Shown here piece after piece: positions 25,212-34,487 of a DNA stretch of 38,713 nucleotides. How positions within the stretch are numbered: position 1 is the first letter of the stretch; every line of letters starts with the position of its first letter. The translations under genes and the position numbers were made by a program. Below the pieces are notes generated by a model that saw nothing but the letters and a program-made list of their open reading frames with translations, had not been told where the DNA came from and searched no databases. The DNA comes from Kistimonas sp. bin40. GTDB lineage: Bacteria > Pseudomonadota > Gammaproteobacteria > Pseudomonadales > Endozoicomonadaceae. Location: assembly GCA_002238585.1 (NCBI GenBank), contig MPMQ01000026.1:1-38713 (forward strand), read 5' to 3'.

Positions 25212-26405
25212 ATGACCTGCTGTCCATCGTCGCTTCGCTCTGCTCCCGTCTTCGCCATGGTGGCCGGCGAGTCTTCGGGCGACACCCTTGGTGCAGGGTT
25301 GATGCACAGCCTCCGGAAGATCTATCCCGATGCCCGCTTTTTTGGTATTGGAGGGCCGCAGATGCTGGCGCAGGGGTTCGAGAGTCTGTTCCCTATGGAA
25401 AGGCTGTCCGTTATGGGCCTGGTAGAAGTTGTTGGGCGGCTGCCGGAACTGTTGAAGATACGGCGCAAGCTGAGCCAGGCCTGTGCCAGTGCTGACGTAT
25501 TTGTGGGCATAGACGCACCGGACTTCAACCTGTCCCTGGCCGCAAAGCTGCGCGCATCGGGGCTGGCGACGCTGCAGTATGTCAGTCCGTCGGTCTGGGC
25601 CTGGCGCCAGGGGCGGGTAAAAAAAATCCGCCGGGCTGTGGATCATGTGCTGTGCCTCCTCCCTTTTGAAACAGCGATTTATGACCAGCATGGCGTAGCT
25701 GCCACCTTTGTAGGTCACCCGCTGGCCGATGCTATTCCTCTGGAGTCAACGCGCCCGGAATCACGACGGAAGCTGGGCTATAGCGACGATGTCTGTCTGG
25801 CCGGGATTCTTCCGGGCAGTCGTGGCTCTGAGATCAAAAGGCTGGGGCCTTTGTTTATTGAGGTTATGAAGCGCTTGCTGGAGAAAAGGCCGGACATGCG
25901 GTTTGTTTTGCCTTGTATCAACCCGCAGCGATTCCAGCAGGTACAGGCGCTGCTGCAAGAGAGCGGGCAAGGGCTGCCAGTGCAGATTCTTGAGGGTAGT
26001 GCGCGTGATGCGATGGCTGCCAGTGATGCCCTGCTGGTGGCTTCGGGAACAGCAACGCTGGAGGGGTTGCTGCATAAAAAGCCGATGGTTGTCAGCTACA
26101 AGCTGAACCCGTTGACCTATTGGCTGGTAAAAAAGTTGATGCGCACTCGCCGGGTGGCGCTGCCGAATCTTCTGGCTGGACGGGATATAGTGCCCGAGCT
26201 TCTTCAGGAAGAGGCCAGCCCTCAGGCACTGACGACCCGGATGTTGGAAGCCCTGGACACGGGGCTGAACGACAGTAGCGGTGACTTTATCAGCACCTGC
26301 ACAAGGATCCACCATGAACTGCGTTGCCAGGCGAGTGACCGGGCGGCGGGGGTGATTGTCACCATGCTGAGTGAGCGAGGCTGGAATGCTGATTGCGGGC
26401 GTTGA
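25212..26405 (+). CDS. lpxB: LpxB, lipid-A-disaccharide synthase
   Basis: A GT19 membrane-associated glycosyltransferase that joins UDP-diacylglucosamine and lipid X. The N-terminal [89 protein letters not shown] and [17 protein letters not shown] are all conserved. Length is 397 residues. The ATG at 25212 is followed by an atypical [12 protein letters not shown] segment and lacks a strong ribosome binding site, so the exact start is uncertain. The preceding 250 bases are longer than normal for this cluster. The 3' end overlaps rnhB. Confidence 0.95.
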   Translation: MTCCPSSLRSAPVFAMVAGESSGDTLGAGLMHSLRKIYPDARFFGIGGPQMLAQGFESLFPMERLSVMGLVEVVGRLPELLKIRRKLSQACASADVFVGIDAPDFNLSLAAKLRASGLATLQYVSPSVWAWRQGRVKKIRRAVDHVLCLLPFETAIYDQHGVAATFVGHPLADAIPLESTRPESRRKLGYSDDVCLAGILPGSRGSEIKRLGPLFIEVMKRLLEKRPDMRFVLPCINPQRFQQVQALLQESGQGLPVQILEGSARDAMAASDALLVASGTATLEGLLHKKPMVVSYKLNPLTYWLVKKLMRTRRVALPNLLAGRDIVPELLQEEASPQALTTRMLEALDTGLNDSSGDFISTCTRIHHELRCQASDRAAGVIVTMLSERGWNADCGR

Positions 26406-26967
26406 TGAGGCCGGACGCGGGCCCTTGTGCGGTGCTGTAGTGGCGGCGGCTGTGATACTCGATCCTTATCGGCCTGTTGCCGGCCTGCGTGATTCCAAAA
26501 AGCTCAGCACAGGGCGGCGGGAAGCTTTGCGCGAGGCGATAGAGTCCATGGCGCTCGACTGGGCTTTGGGTCGTGCGGAGCCGGAGGAAATTGATCGGCT
26601 TAACATTCTGCAAGCCACTCTGTTGGCGATGAAGCGGGCTCTTACGGCTTTGTCCGCGCGCCCCGGGCTGGTGATTGTCGACGGCAACCGGTGTCCTGAC
26701 TGGACGGAGTGCCCTGTGCAGGCTCTTGTTGGCGGCGATGATCGCATAGAGGCTGTATCGGCGGCTTCCATTCTGGCAAAAACGACGCGGGACAGAGAAA
26801 TGCTGCGCCTGGATGCAGAGTATCCAGGTTATGGGCTTGCTCGCCACAAGGGGTATCCAACACGGGAGCACAGGGAGGCGCTTGAAAAGCTGGGTCCGAG
26901 CCCCATTCACCGCTGTTCTTTCGCTCCTGTGGCGAGAGCTGCGCGGATTGCGAACAAGAGCCGGTAG
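26386..26967 (+). CDS. rnhB: Ribonuclease HII
   Basis: Cleaves RNA in RNA-DNA hybrids, including single ribonucleotides. The motif [19 protein letters not shown] supplies the first Asp and Glu. [21 protein letters not shown] and [22 protein letters not shown] supply the others, and [14 protein letters not shown] is near the end. Starts at 26371 (GTG) or 26386 (ATG); GAGG lies five bases before the ATG, so that is chosen. It overlaps the end of lpxB by 20 bases. dnaE, which usually follows, is absent; a minus-strand regulator lies downstream. Confidence 0.95.
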   Translation: MLIAGVDEAGRGPLCGAVVAAAVILDPYRPVAGLRDSKKLSTGRREALREAIESMALDWALGRAEPEEIDRLNILQATLLAMKRALTALSARPGLVIVDGNRCPDWTECPVQALVGGDDRIEAVSAASILAKTTRDREMLRLDAEYPGYGLARHKGYPTREHREALEKLGPSPIHRCSFAPVARAARIANKSR

Positions 26968-27219
26968 CTGAAGATGCACTCGCCCTGAAAAGCTGAACAG
27001 GCACACAAAAGCCTGCCTGACACAGCCGCTGAATGCGCAGAGCTTTGTGCCTTGCGGTGGCTGCATGAATGTCTCAGATTTCGGTAGCCGTCGGATTCTG
27101 CGACCTTCTCCCATCGAGCCCGGGGTGCACTGGGTGTCGACGTGACTCCATAGCTTGATTTCAACCTTTGCTTGTATCGCGACAAAATTGCAGAACGCGT
27201 CGCGCGATAGGGGCTTTTT

Positions 27220-27885
27220 TTACTCGGTGCGAGGTATATCAAGCTTGGCGGGGTCAGCTCCGGGGCGTGCGAGGAGGTATTTTGTGATAAGTGCTGCCAG
27301 GGAGCTGGCTCCCATTTTGGCCATCAGCCTGGCCCTGTGTCCCTCTACGGTGCGGGGACTCAAATGCAAGGCATCAGCGATCATCTTGTTACTGTACCCT
27401 CGTATCAACAAATCAAGCACAGCTTTCTCTCGTAGACTCAAGGCGGAAAGACGTTCAACCACCTCGCGGCTTCGGTTGTTCCTGTCTCTGCGTCGGTGGC
27501 TTTCGTCCATAGCCTCTTTGACGGCCTGCAGAAGATCCTGCTCATGAAAGGGCTTGGCTACCAATCCAAAGCCGCCTTCCCTGATGTTTCTTACAGCCAC
27601 AGCGAGCTGGCCAGCTTCTGCAATAAAAACGACGGGAAGACTGTAATGCGTGTAATGCAGCTGTTCCAGTAAATGAGTGCCCTGGCTGTGCAGCGTTCTG
27701 GTATCCAGCAGAATACAGCCTGGACCATCGGTAAGTTGACCGCACATAAGCTCCTGCTCCGATGAGAAGACTGTTACCCGGTACCCTGCTGACAATGTCA
27801 AGGACACCAGTGATTCACGCTCTTCCCCGTCATTACCATCCACAATGAACACGGTGGCTTCAGCATCGTATGCCAGCCTGTGCAT
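27220..27885 (-). CDS. FixJ/NarL-type response regulator with degenerate receiver
   Basis: A 221-residue regulator with an N-terminal receiver (about 10-125) and a C-terminal LuxR-type helix-turn-helix (about 148-203: LSLREKAVLDLLIRGYSNKMIADAL, then LSPRTVEGHRARLMAKM). Asp61 (CILLD) is in the phosphoacceptor position and Lys111 (VAKPF) in the conserved Lys position. The acidic pair at the first strand reads DGN (Asp16, then Gly) and the conserved Thr/Ser is Ala (FIAEAG, Ala89), so phosphorylation may be impaired. The ATG at 27885 gives a normal receiver start; the longer frame to 28065 adds an unlikely Cys-rich lead. No histidine kinase is nearby. Targets unknown. Confidence 0.82.
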   Translation of the reverse strand: MHRLAYDAEATVFIVDGNDGEERESLVSLTLSAGYRVTVFSSEQELMCGQLTDGPGCILLDTRTLHSQGTHLLEQLHYTHYSLPVVFIAEAGQLAVAVRNIREGGFGLVAKPFHEQDLLQAVKEAMDESHRRRDRNNRSREVVERLSALSLREKAVLDLLIRGYSNKMIADALHLSPRTVEGHRARLMAKMGASSLAALITKYLLARPGADPAKLDIPRTE

Positions 27886-28472
27886 AACCGTTCTACCTGA
27901 CCTGAGTCCAACAATTGATCTCCAATGGCAGCACAACATAGAAAATTTGCAAGGGCCTGCGCACTCGGCATACAGAGTACTTGTTTCAAAAGCTGGAGTT
28001 GGCGGGGAGGCTTCCCGGCTCAGGTTTGTTTTGCTCCGACAGCAACGGGTGCTGCTGTGCCGCACTTGCTCTTGTCAGTCGAGGTGGCAATCTTTCCATC
28101 TTTGGCTCCACCCTGCCTATGGGTAGTAGCAGGGAGGGCGTCCAGAATCGGGAACGGAGGGATTTTGTTTTGGTACGCTCTGTCGTTTTAATGCTCCTGG
28201 CGCAGCTGGAGTAAAGGTGGGATGCGCCAGGCTGCATCTGTTGTTTCATCAAGAACTTGTCTTTTGTTTCGCCGTGTTATCGAACGGGAAAGGAGGGCGC
28301 TCAGGGCCGGTAGAAGGCAGGCTCTTCCACCTTGTCGGTCCAGCTTTCGGACACCGCCAGCCTTGCCGCAATCACTGTTTGGGGTTTGGGAGTCAGGTCT
28401 TTGGAGATGGAGTGCTGAGGTGAATACGGAGACAGGCTCGCAGGCTACTCGTAACAAAGCTTTGGTTCTGCC

Positions 28473-28506
28473 TTTTGACCCTTTTGACCCTTTTGACCCT
28501 TTTGAG
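28473..28506. repeat. 9-bp tandem repeat (ttttgaccc)
   Basis: Three exact copies of ttttgaccc at 28473-28481, 28482-28490 and 28491-28499, plus a partial fourth copy to 28506. Confidence 0.92.
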
Positions 28507-28649
28507 TCGGTCCGGGATCCAACCAGGGTGCAAGGACTCGCAGTTCCAGATGAACGAAGCCGGGGAATATTTTGCCTGGAGCAAAGATGGATTCTGGCAA
28601 AGTTGCAACCCATCGCCTTTTAATCATAAGGCTATGAATCTGTTCTTCG

Positions 28650-28693
28650 CAGTGGATGAAGCAGTGGATGAAGCAGTGGATGAAGCAGTGATT
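28650..28693. repeat. 12-bp tandem repeat (gcagtggatgaa)
   Basis: Three exact copies at 28650-28661, 28662-28673 and 28674-28685, plus a partial copy gcagtgat to 28693. The period preserves frame. Confidence 0.92.
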
Positions 28694-28904
28694 CAGCCTT
28701 TGTTTCTCATCGTTGGGTCACGCGTCCCGGTCACCTGGCCTGGAGCCGCACAGGATACGCGTGGCACCGACCTGGCAGCTGTGCTGGTGGTTGCCAGCCA
28801 GCCAGCCAGAATGGCGTCAAACCTGCGCTCCTCCCCCTCGCACAAGCAGGGGGTACGCCCGTCAGCCTGCAGTTTCTGGTGCGGTTGAGTGGGACAGGAC
28901 CGGT

Positions 28905-30335
28905 TCAGGCGCCGAGGAGTGACTGTCCACAGACCCGGACCAGATTGCCCGTCAGCCCGGTGCTGGCCGGGCTGGCGAAAAAGCCAATGGTTTCAGCAAC
29001 GTCTTCTGGCAGTCCCCCCTGGCACAAGGAGTTCATCCGTCGTCCCAGGGCGCGCGGCACCAGAGGCATGGCGGCTGTCATTTTGGTCTCGATAAAGCCG
29101 GGCGCAACGGCATTGATGGTAATACCTTTTTCTTTCAGAGCCGGTGCCATCGCCTGCACATAGCCGATGACGCCGGCTTTGGAGGTGGCGTAATTGGTTT
29201 GCCCGAAGTTGCCCGCTATACCACTCATGGAAGAAACACAGACAATACGCCCATTGCGTTTGAGTAGCTGGCGCTCCAGCAGGACTGCGTCCATGCGCTC
29301 TGCGGATGATAGATTGACGTCTATGACCTGATTCCACCAGTCGCCACTCATTTTGGCGAGCGTCCGGTCACGTGTGATTCCCGCATTGTGTATAACCGCA
29401 TCCAGGCTGCCATGGGCTTTTTCCAGCGCATCGCAGATGATGGAGGGGGCGTCGGCGGCTGTGATGTCGGCCGTCACCGCGATACCGCCCAAAGTCTGGG
29501 CCAATGCTTCCAGTTGTTTTGCCGCCTGGGGTCTGTCAAGACACAGAACGCGGGCACCATCGCGGGCCATGATGGTGGCGATAGCCGCTCCTATGCCTTG
29601 TGCTGCCCCCGTCACCAGTGCTGTTGTGTCGGCCAGCGGTTGGTGCCAGTCCAGCGCGGGCAGGTCACCGATACCTGCGCCCACGGTCATGACTTGCGCT
29701 GATATATAGGCAGAGCGGGGCGAAAGGCAGAAACGCAAGGGCGATTCCAGCTGATCCGCAGTCGCTGTGTGGCTGACGTACAGCAGCTGGACAGTTGTGC
29801 CCTTTTTTCCTGTTTCCTTGGCCAGACTGCGGGTAAAGCCTTCCAGCGCACGCATGGCAGCAGCCCTGGAGACATTGTCACACTCACAGGCCGGGCGGCC
29901 CAGCACCAGGATGCGGCCGGAGCGGGTGGTTTTTCTGGCAACGGGACTGAAGAAACGATGCAGCTCTTTCAGGTCGGTAGTGTTCTGGATGCCGGTGGCA
30001 TCGAAGACCAGTGCCTTGAACAGGGTGCTGTCAGCAGGACCTGTATTGACGGCGGTCAGACGCAGATCCCGGGCTGCTACAGTCTGTGTGATCATGGCTG
30101 CGGTGCTGGCATGGGCTTGACAGCAGAGCCAGGCGTCAGGTGCCTTTGCCATGCTGTGGAGTATGTCATCGAGCAGGGCGGCACCCGGTGCGGCTCCCAG
30201 CAGCACGCGACCTGAGACAAAATCAGCAGAGGCTTTGCGCTGGCGCTCCAGTATGGTGGGAGTCGGAAGTCCCAGGCCGGTCAGCAGGCGCTTGCCTACA
30301 GGGGATGTCGCTATTTTTTGATAGATATCAGACAT
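28905..30335 (-). CDS. fabG: High-molecular-weight 3-oxoacyl-ACP reductase (FabG-like SDR)
   Basis: A 476-residue two-part short-chain dehydrogenase, about twice the length of ordinary FabG (244). The C-terminal half has the NAD(P)-binding TGAAQGIGAAIA, NAGITRD, catalytic Ser in CVSSMSGIAGN and YATSKAG (Tyr-x3-Lys), and the FabG-like NAVAPGFIETKMT. The N-terminal half (1-215) is a second Rossmann-like region without an obvious catalytic triad, as in FabG4/HMwFabG proteins, which are often near fatty-acyl thiolase and dehydratase genes; none is visible here. The ATG at 30335 overlaps the end of darP by 8 bases. Role: probably 3-oxoacyl reduction in fatty acid or storage lipid metabolism, inferred. 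Confidence 0.9.
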   Translation of the reverse strand: MSDIYQKIATSPVGKRLLTGLGLPTPTILERQRKASADFVSGRVLLGAAPGAALLDDILHSMAKAPDAWLCCQAHASTAAMITQTVAARDLRLTAVNTGPADSTLFKALVFDATGIQNTTDLKELHRFFSPVARKTTRSGRILVLGRPACECDNVSRAAAMRALEGFTRSLAKETGKKGTTVQLLYVSHTATADQLESPLRFCLSPRSAYISAQVMTVGAGIGDLPALDWHQPLADTTALVTGAAQGIGAAIATIMARDGARVLCLDRPQAAKQLEALAQTLGGIAVTADITAADAPSIICDALEKAHGSLDAVIHNAGITRDRTLAKMSGDWWNQVIDVNLSSAERMDAVLLERQLLKRNGRIVCVSSMSGIAGNFGQTNYATSKAGVIGYVQAMAPALKEKGITINAVAPGFIETKMTAAMPLVPRALGRRMNSLCQGGLPEDVAETIGFFASPASTGLTGNLVRVCGQSLLGA

Positions 30336-30924
30336 CGTTTGTCTGTTCTCCTGTCGGTGCGGCCAGGCTGTGTGCGGTGCTGACAAATTGGGCCGTCTGC
30401 TGTGCAAGGCGGACTTCATGTATATAACGCAGGAGTTTTTTGCTGCGCGCCGCCTTTTTGGCATCGCTTTGTTCGCGCAGCCTGTTGCGCACCAGCTGAC
30501 GCAGGGTCTGGGGATCGGTGTGCGCAAAGTTCTGGCAGAAAGTATTGAAGGCTTCCTGACCTTCCTTGCCTTCTTGCAGCAGGCGCTGCTGCCAGACCTC
30601 CGTTTGTTGTCTGTGGCGCTGCCAGCCCGGACTGCCAGGTTGTATCAAATCCATGCACTGGCGTATCGCGTCTATGTGCTCTTCCTGTGCTCTGAGCAGG
30701 CGGCCAATGAAACCCAGCTGTCTTTGCCGTGCGTTGCCGTTTTTGATACGGTCGAGTTCATCGAGCGCGGACCGGATGCTGTCATTGAGAGGCAGCTGCG
30801 CTCTCTGGGTCGGGGAGAGCGCGCCCAGTGCGACACCCAGCTCGCGGATGCTGGCGGCTGCGCGTTTATGGTCCGATTTGCTTGGGAGGGTCCGAACCGG
30901 ATCCTCTTGACTGTGGGGTGTCAT
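30328..30924 (-). CDS. darP: DarP (YjgA), 50S-associated ribosome biogenesis factor
   Basis: A 198-residue helical, charged protein of the YjgA/DUF615 family, which acts late in 50S subunit assembly. SKSDHKRAAASIRELGVALGAL at the N-terminus, ALDELDRIKNGNARQRQLGFIGRLLR in the middle, and DPQTLRQLVRNRLREQ with the C-terminal LLRYIHEV follow the family consensus. The ATG at 30924 is chosen over the frame opening at 31065, which would overlap pmbA's start and add a hydrophobic lead. It is divergent from pmbA, the normal arrangement, and its stop overlaps the fabG-like gene. Confidence 0.92.
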   Translation of the reverse strand: MTPHSQEDPVRTLPSKSDHKRAAASIRELGVALGALSPTQRAQLPLNDSIRSALDELDRIKNGNARQRQLGFIGRLLRAQEEHIDAIRQCMDLIQPGSPGWQRHRQQTEVWQQRLLQEGKEGQEAFNTFCQNFAHTDPQTLRQLVRNRLREQSDAKKAARSKKLLRYIHEVRLAQQTAQFVSTAHSLAAPTGEQTNDV

Positions 30925-31051
30925 GCCGGAAAGCCAGAAAAAAAACAGAGGCGCTATTGTAGGTCCTGGTTTACTCCCGGAAAAGCCCGCAGGTAGAATG
31001 AGCACGAATTGAAAGAAGAAGCTACGCGCAGGGATCTGAAGGAGAATTGCG

Positions 31052-32419
31052 ATGACCAGCAACAAGAGTGATATCGCTTATCTGGGGCTGGATGCAGCTC
31101 TCGAAGAGCAGCGTTTAGTGACCATGGTCTCTGATATCGTCGAGGAGGCGCGTCGACAGGGTGCCACCGCCTGCGAAGTGGGAGCCAGTTTTGCTGCGGG
31201 CTTGTCGGCCTCTGTCCGGATGGGTGAACTGGAAAAGATGGAGTTCAACCGGGATCAGGGTTTTGGCATTACTGTCTACGCCGGACAACGCAGGGGGTCT
31301 GCCAGCACCAGCGACAGCACACCAGGTGCCGTCCGTGATACAGTTCGCGCCGCCTGTGACATTGCCCTGTCGACCGGAGAGGACGCCTGTGCCGGGCTGG
31401 CTGCCGAAGAGCAGATGGCCACCGAGTTTCCTGACCTTGATCTCTATCATCCCTGGGGCATAACACCTCAGGAAGCCACAGAGCAAGCGCAGGCGTGTGA
31501 GGCTGCGGCGCGTGGCCTCAGTGATCGCATAGTCAACTCTGAAGGGGCGAGTGTCAGCTCGCGGGAGAGCTGCTACGTCTACGGTAACAGCCATGGCTTT
31601 GTTGGTTGTCGCCGTTCCACGCGCCAGAGCCTGAGCTGTGCTGTGATTGGTCGCCAGGCTGACGAGATGGAAACGGATTACTGGTACAGCCTGGCGCGCG
31701 ATGGCAATGAGCTCGAATCTGCGGCGGCGGTCGGTCGCAAAGCGGCAGAGCGCACCCTGGCACGCCTTGGTGGTCGCAGGGTGCCCACCCAGACGGCACC
31801 GGTCATTTTCAGTGCAGAATTGGCCGGAAGCTTTATCGGGCACCTGATGTCTGCGATCAGCGGCGGCGCACTGTACCGCGAGGCCAGTTTCCTTCTGGGA
31901 TGCAAGGGGCAGCAGATTTTCCCCGACTGGGTTTCCTTGTACGAGCGCCCCATGCTCAAGAAAGGGATGGGATCTTCCTCTTTCGATGGTGATGGGCTGA
32001 AAACGCGAGATCAGTCATTTATCAGTCAAGGGGTTCTGGCTGAGTATCTGCTTGGTACCTATTCTGCCCGCAGACTGAAGATGGAGAGCACGGCAAACGC
32101 GGGCGGTGCCCGTAACCTGTTCCTGGACAGCAACGCCGGCACACTGGATGACTTGCTCAAGGATATGGGGCGCGGGCTGTTGATTACCAGTCTGATCGGC
32201 CATGGCGTAAACCAGGTCACGGGTGACTATTCGCGCGGTGCCGATGGTTTCTGGGTCGAGAATGGCCAGATCCAGTATCCGGTGTCCGAGGTGACGGTCG
32301 CGGGGAATCTCAAGGATATGTTCATGAACCTGCAGGCTGTGGGCAATGATGTGGACCGGCGTGGCAACATCCAGAGCGGTTCCCTGTTGGTTGATGGCAT
32401 GGTCATCGCAGGCAGCTGA
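31052..32419 (+). CDS. pmbA: PmbA/TldE metalloprotease subunit
   Basis: A 455-residue protein, the TldE/PmbA partner of TldD; the heterodimer cleaves the leader of microcin B17 and of CcdA, and PmbA carries no catalytic zinc of its own. Blocks include EFNRDQGFGITVYAGQRRGSAST, SRESCYVYGNSHGF, YWYSLARD, QTAPVIFSAELAGSFIGHL, GSSSFDGDGLKTRDQSFI and NAGGARNLFLDSN, with VTGDYSRGADGFWVENG near the end, all typical. Length matches E. coli (450). GAAGGAG precedes the ATG. tldD is not in the window. Confidence 0.96.
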   Translation: MTSNKSDIAYLGLDAALEEQRLVTMVSDIVEEARRQGATACEVGASFAAGLSASVRMGELEKMEFNRDQGFGITVYAGQRRGSASTSDSTPGAVRDTVRAACDIALSTGEDACAGLAAEEQMATEFPDLDLYHPWGITPQEATEQAQACEAAARGLSDRIVNSEGASVSSRESCYVYGNSHGFVGCRRSTRQSLSCAVIGRQADEMETDYWYSLARDGNELESAAAVGRKAAERTLARLGGRRVPTQTAPVIFSAELAGSFIGHLMSAISGGALYREASFLLGCKGQQIFPDWVSLYERPMLKKGMGSSSFDGDGLKTRDQSFISQGVLAEYLLGTYSARRLKMESTANAGGARNLFLDSNAGTLDDLLKDMGRGLLITSLIGHGVNQVTGDYSRGADGFWVENGQIQYPVSEVTVAGNLKDMFMNLQAVGNDVDRRGNIQSGSLLVDGMVIAGS

Positions 32420-32420
32420 G

Positions 32421-32437
32421 GCGCCCCGGCAGGGCGC
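32421..32437. terminator. GC hairpin between convergent pmbA and sohB
   Basis: GCGCCC (32421-32426) pairs with GGGCGC (32432-32437) across a five-base loop just after the pmbA stop and abutting the sohB stop. No T-run follows, so intrinsic termination is unproven; the position suits a bidirectional stop. Confidence 0.4.
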
Positions 32438-33483
32438 TATCCAGGAAAGCGACGGCTGGCCATTGTATCCCACAGACGCAGCAGGGTGGATGCCAGTGTA
32501 TTTTCCACTCCCAGTGCCAGTTTTCTGGCCAGGGAGTGTTTTTCTATCCAGCGCACCTGATAGACGGCATGCCGGGTGCTGAGGTTTTCACAGAGGAAGG
32601 CCTCGCTGGTTTGAACAGCATCTATCAGGTTCTTGTCCACAGCTTCGCTGCCGTACCATATTTCGCCGGTGGCGACTTTCTCTATGTCCACAGAAGGCCG
32701 TGTTTTCGCGACAAAGGCTTTGAACAGACTGTGGGTCTTTTCCAGATCCTCCTTGAACTTTTTTCTGCCTCGCTCTGTGTTGGATCCCAGAAGCGTCAGC
32801 GTGCGTTTGAACTCACCGGCGGTATGCATTTCAACGTCGATAGCATTCTTCTTCAGCAGCCGGTTGATGTTGGGAATCTGGGCGACCACGCCGATCGAGC
32901 CTATGATGGCGAAAGGGGCGGCGACCAGTCTGTCGGCCAGGCAGGCCATCAGGTAGCCGCCGCTGGCGGCGACCTTGTCAACGGCTATGGTCAGCCTTAT
33001 TCCCTTGTCCCGGATGCGCAGCAGGTGAGCGGCCGCCAGGCCATAGGCATGCACCATGCCCCCCTGGCTTTCGAGGCGCAGAAGAACTTCGTCTTCTGGC
33101 TGTGCCTGACTGAGTACGGCGCTGATTTCCTTGCCCAGCCGGTGTACACCGGAGGCACGCAGGTCACCTTCAAAATCCAGTACAAAAAGGCGAGGTGGTG
33201 AGAGAGGCTTGTCCGCTTCGTCCTTGTTTTTGTGAGCCGCTTTTTCTTTTTTCTTGTCTTGTTTGCGTTTTTTTTTGAGGGCGCGCTTGTCAAGGAGCAT
33301 CTGCTCCAGCGCACCCTGGTCACTGAGGTATTTCTGGGTCAGGTCGTTGATTTCGAGATAGCCTCCCGGCCCTTCTTTGCTGCGTGAGCGCAGCACCGTT
33401 ACACCGGCGACCAGTGCCAGTATGCCGACAACGAGTATCAATATTTGCGCAGCAAACAGACCGATTTCCGAAAGGAATTCCAC
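32437..33483 (-). CDS. sohB: SohB, S49-family membrane serine peptidase
   Basis: A signal-peptide-peptidase-like (S49) protein anchored in the inner membrane. The N-terminal helix (EIGLFAAQILILVVGILALVAG) is followed by a basic linker, KKKRKQDKKKEK, and the peptidase domain. VAASGGYLMACLADRLVA holds the catalytic Ser, and the upstream FVLDFEGDL and SIGVVAQIPNINRLLKKNAI match SohB. The start is GTG at 33483, giving EFLSEIGLF and about 348 residues, equal to E. coli (349), with GGGGAG seven bases upstream; the frame opening at 33591 is rejected. It is convergent with pmbA. Substrates are not known. Confidence 0.94.
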   Translation of the reverse strand: MEFLSEIGLFAAQILILVVGILALVAGVTVLRSRSKEGPGGYLEINDLTQKYLSDQGALEQMLLDKRALKKKRKQDKKKEKAAHKNKDEADKPLSPPRLFVLDFEGDLRASGVHRLGKEISAVLSQAQPEDEVLLRLESQGGMVHAYGLAAAHLLRIRDKGIRLTIAVDKVAASGGYLMACLADRLVAAPFAIIGSIGVVAQIPNINRLLKKNAIDVEMHTAGEFKRTLTLLGSNTERGRKKFKEDLEKTHSLFKAFVAKTRPSVDIEKVATGEIWYGSEAVDKNLIDAVQTSEAFLCENLSTRHAVYQVRWIEKHSLARKLALGVENTLASTLLRLWDTMASRRFPG

Positions 33484-33743
33484 GGCAGGCTCCCCCTGTA
33501 GATTGGTGTGAGCCGGGAGCCTGTCTGGAGATCTTCGGCCCTGTCCTGGACGCTTTTTCCGGACAGCTCCCGGGTTGAATTCTGTCATCATAACCCTGAA
33601 AGCCGGATGAGGGCATAGGCATATCAGTTGACATCTGGCGCGGGCGTCTCCTATGCTGGCACCCTTTTGGGGGAGGCCGACAATCCAGTTTGTTCCTGTT
33701 TTCCCTTTCGCTTGTATCCATATTCAGCCGAGGATTTCTCTTT

Positions 33744-34067
33744 ATGATGGCGAGCCTGTCCGAGATATTTGACGGTGTGAAAAGCCGGTTCAGCGCACAG
33801 GCAGCGGCGGGTCTTGATCTGGTCTTCCAGTTTGACATAGAGGATGGTGACACATGCCACCTTGTCGTCAAGGACTCACGTTGTAGCCTTGTGGAAGGTG
33901 CGCGCGCAGATGCCAATGTGACCCTGATCATGAATGCGCAAACCCTGCAGGCGGTGGTTAACGGTCGTCTGGACGCTATGCAGGCCTTTATGCAGGGTAA
34001 ACTGCGTGCCGAGGGCGATATGTTGTTGGCCCCCAAATTGAGTCAGCTGTTTCCCGCCGCTTCCTGA
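33744..34067 (+). CDS. SCP2 sterol-binding domain protein
   Basis: A 107-residue protein consisting only of an SCP2-type lipid-binding domain, a hydrophobic pocket fold seen in proteins such as UbiJ/UbiT and in stand-alone bacterial forms. FQFDIEDGDTCHLVVKDSRCSL and ADANVTLIMNAQTLQAVVNGRLDAMQAFMQGKLRAEGDM match the consensus, including the terminal G-x-L-x-x-x-G-D block. Its last ten codons, ending LSQLFPAAS-stop, lie inside the left edge of the serpin repeat unit and are copied downstream (see findings). The start at 33744 (or 33747) is uncertain between adjacent ATGs. Confidence 0.88.
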   Translation: MMASLSEIFDGVKSRFSAQAAAGLDLVFQFDIEDGDTCHLVVKDSRCSLVEGARADANVTLIMNAQTLQAVVNGRLDAMQAFMQGKLRAEGDMLLAPKLSQLFPAAS

Positions 34068-34487
34068 GAAGATTTCTGTATTGCCTTATCCATGCACTCC
34101 GGGAGTTGCCCGGCGTGCGCCATCCGTTTTTCCCGGGACTTTCTGCCTCAGGAATCGGAAGTTCCTGTCCAGTTTTTTGGGCTCGTTGTGAGCTGCGCTT
34201 TTACCAGCATATTTTCCAGCACAAATTTTCCTGCATACAGGCGGGCGGCCCTGGTGTGGGCGCCCGTGTGCGTTTGCTGGCGTGAGCGTAGTCATCCTGA
34301 CCCAGTGCGCGGCAAGCCCCGTCCTTCAGGGCGGGGAGGATGTCAAAGCAGAGCTTACAGACTGTGGGAGCCTCCATCGGGCATGTGAGACTTTGGGAAC
34401 TTTCATCGGAAATGCGAATCCAATCCGGTGCTCCAGTGTAGAGCTGGGAGAGGTGTTTTTAGCCTGAACCTTTAAGGAGTCGCAACC
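34068..34487. other. Spacer upstream of serpin gene 1
   Basis: No gene. It includes a short imperfect palindrome (actccgggagttgcccgg) shared in form with units 2 and 3, the IS605-like hairpin, and an AAGGAG box before serpin 1. No clear promoter was seen. Confidence 0.45.
34317..34336. mobile_element. IS200/IS605-type end hairpin, possible remnant
   Basis: CCCCGTCC (34317-34324) and GGGCGGGG (34329-34336) form an 8-bp stem with loop TTCA and one G-T wobble, flanked by aag upstream and aggatgtcaaa downstream. This closely resembles the right end of IS605-group elements carrying tnpB, where the same hairpin is the element's end. No transposase or tnpB is present, and unit 2 lacks it. The resemblance is from memory. 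Confidence 0.45.

Larger units (their letters stand above)
27886..28904. other. 1.0-kb stretch without a clear gene, with two minisatellites
   Basis: No open frame combines a start, ribosome binding site and family match. A plus-strand frame from 28475 spans both repeats but has no supporting motif. The region lies between the orphan regulator and the fabG-like gene. Confidence 0.5.

Noticed and set aside
27178-27217. CGCGAC / GTCGCG hairpin followed at a distance by a T-run, as rnhB terminator
   Set aside because: The T-run is about ten bases from the stem and the loop is 15 bases, so it does not fit an intrinsic terminator well.
28475-28888. Plus-strand frame spanning both minisatellites, including AVDEAVDEAVDEAV
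   Set aside because: It starts within a repeat, lacks a ribosome binding site and matches nothing recognised; the repeats alone explain the open frame.
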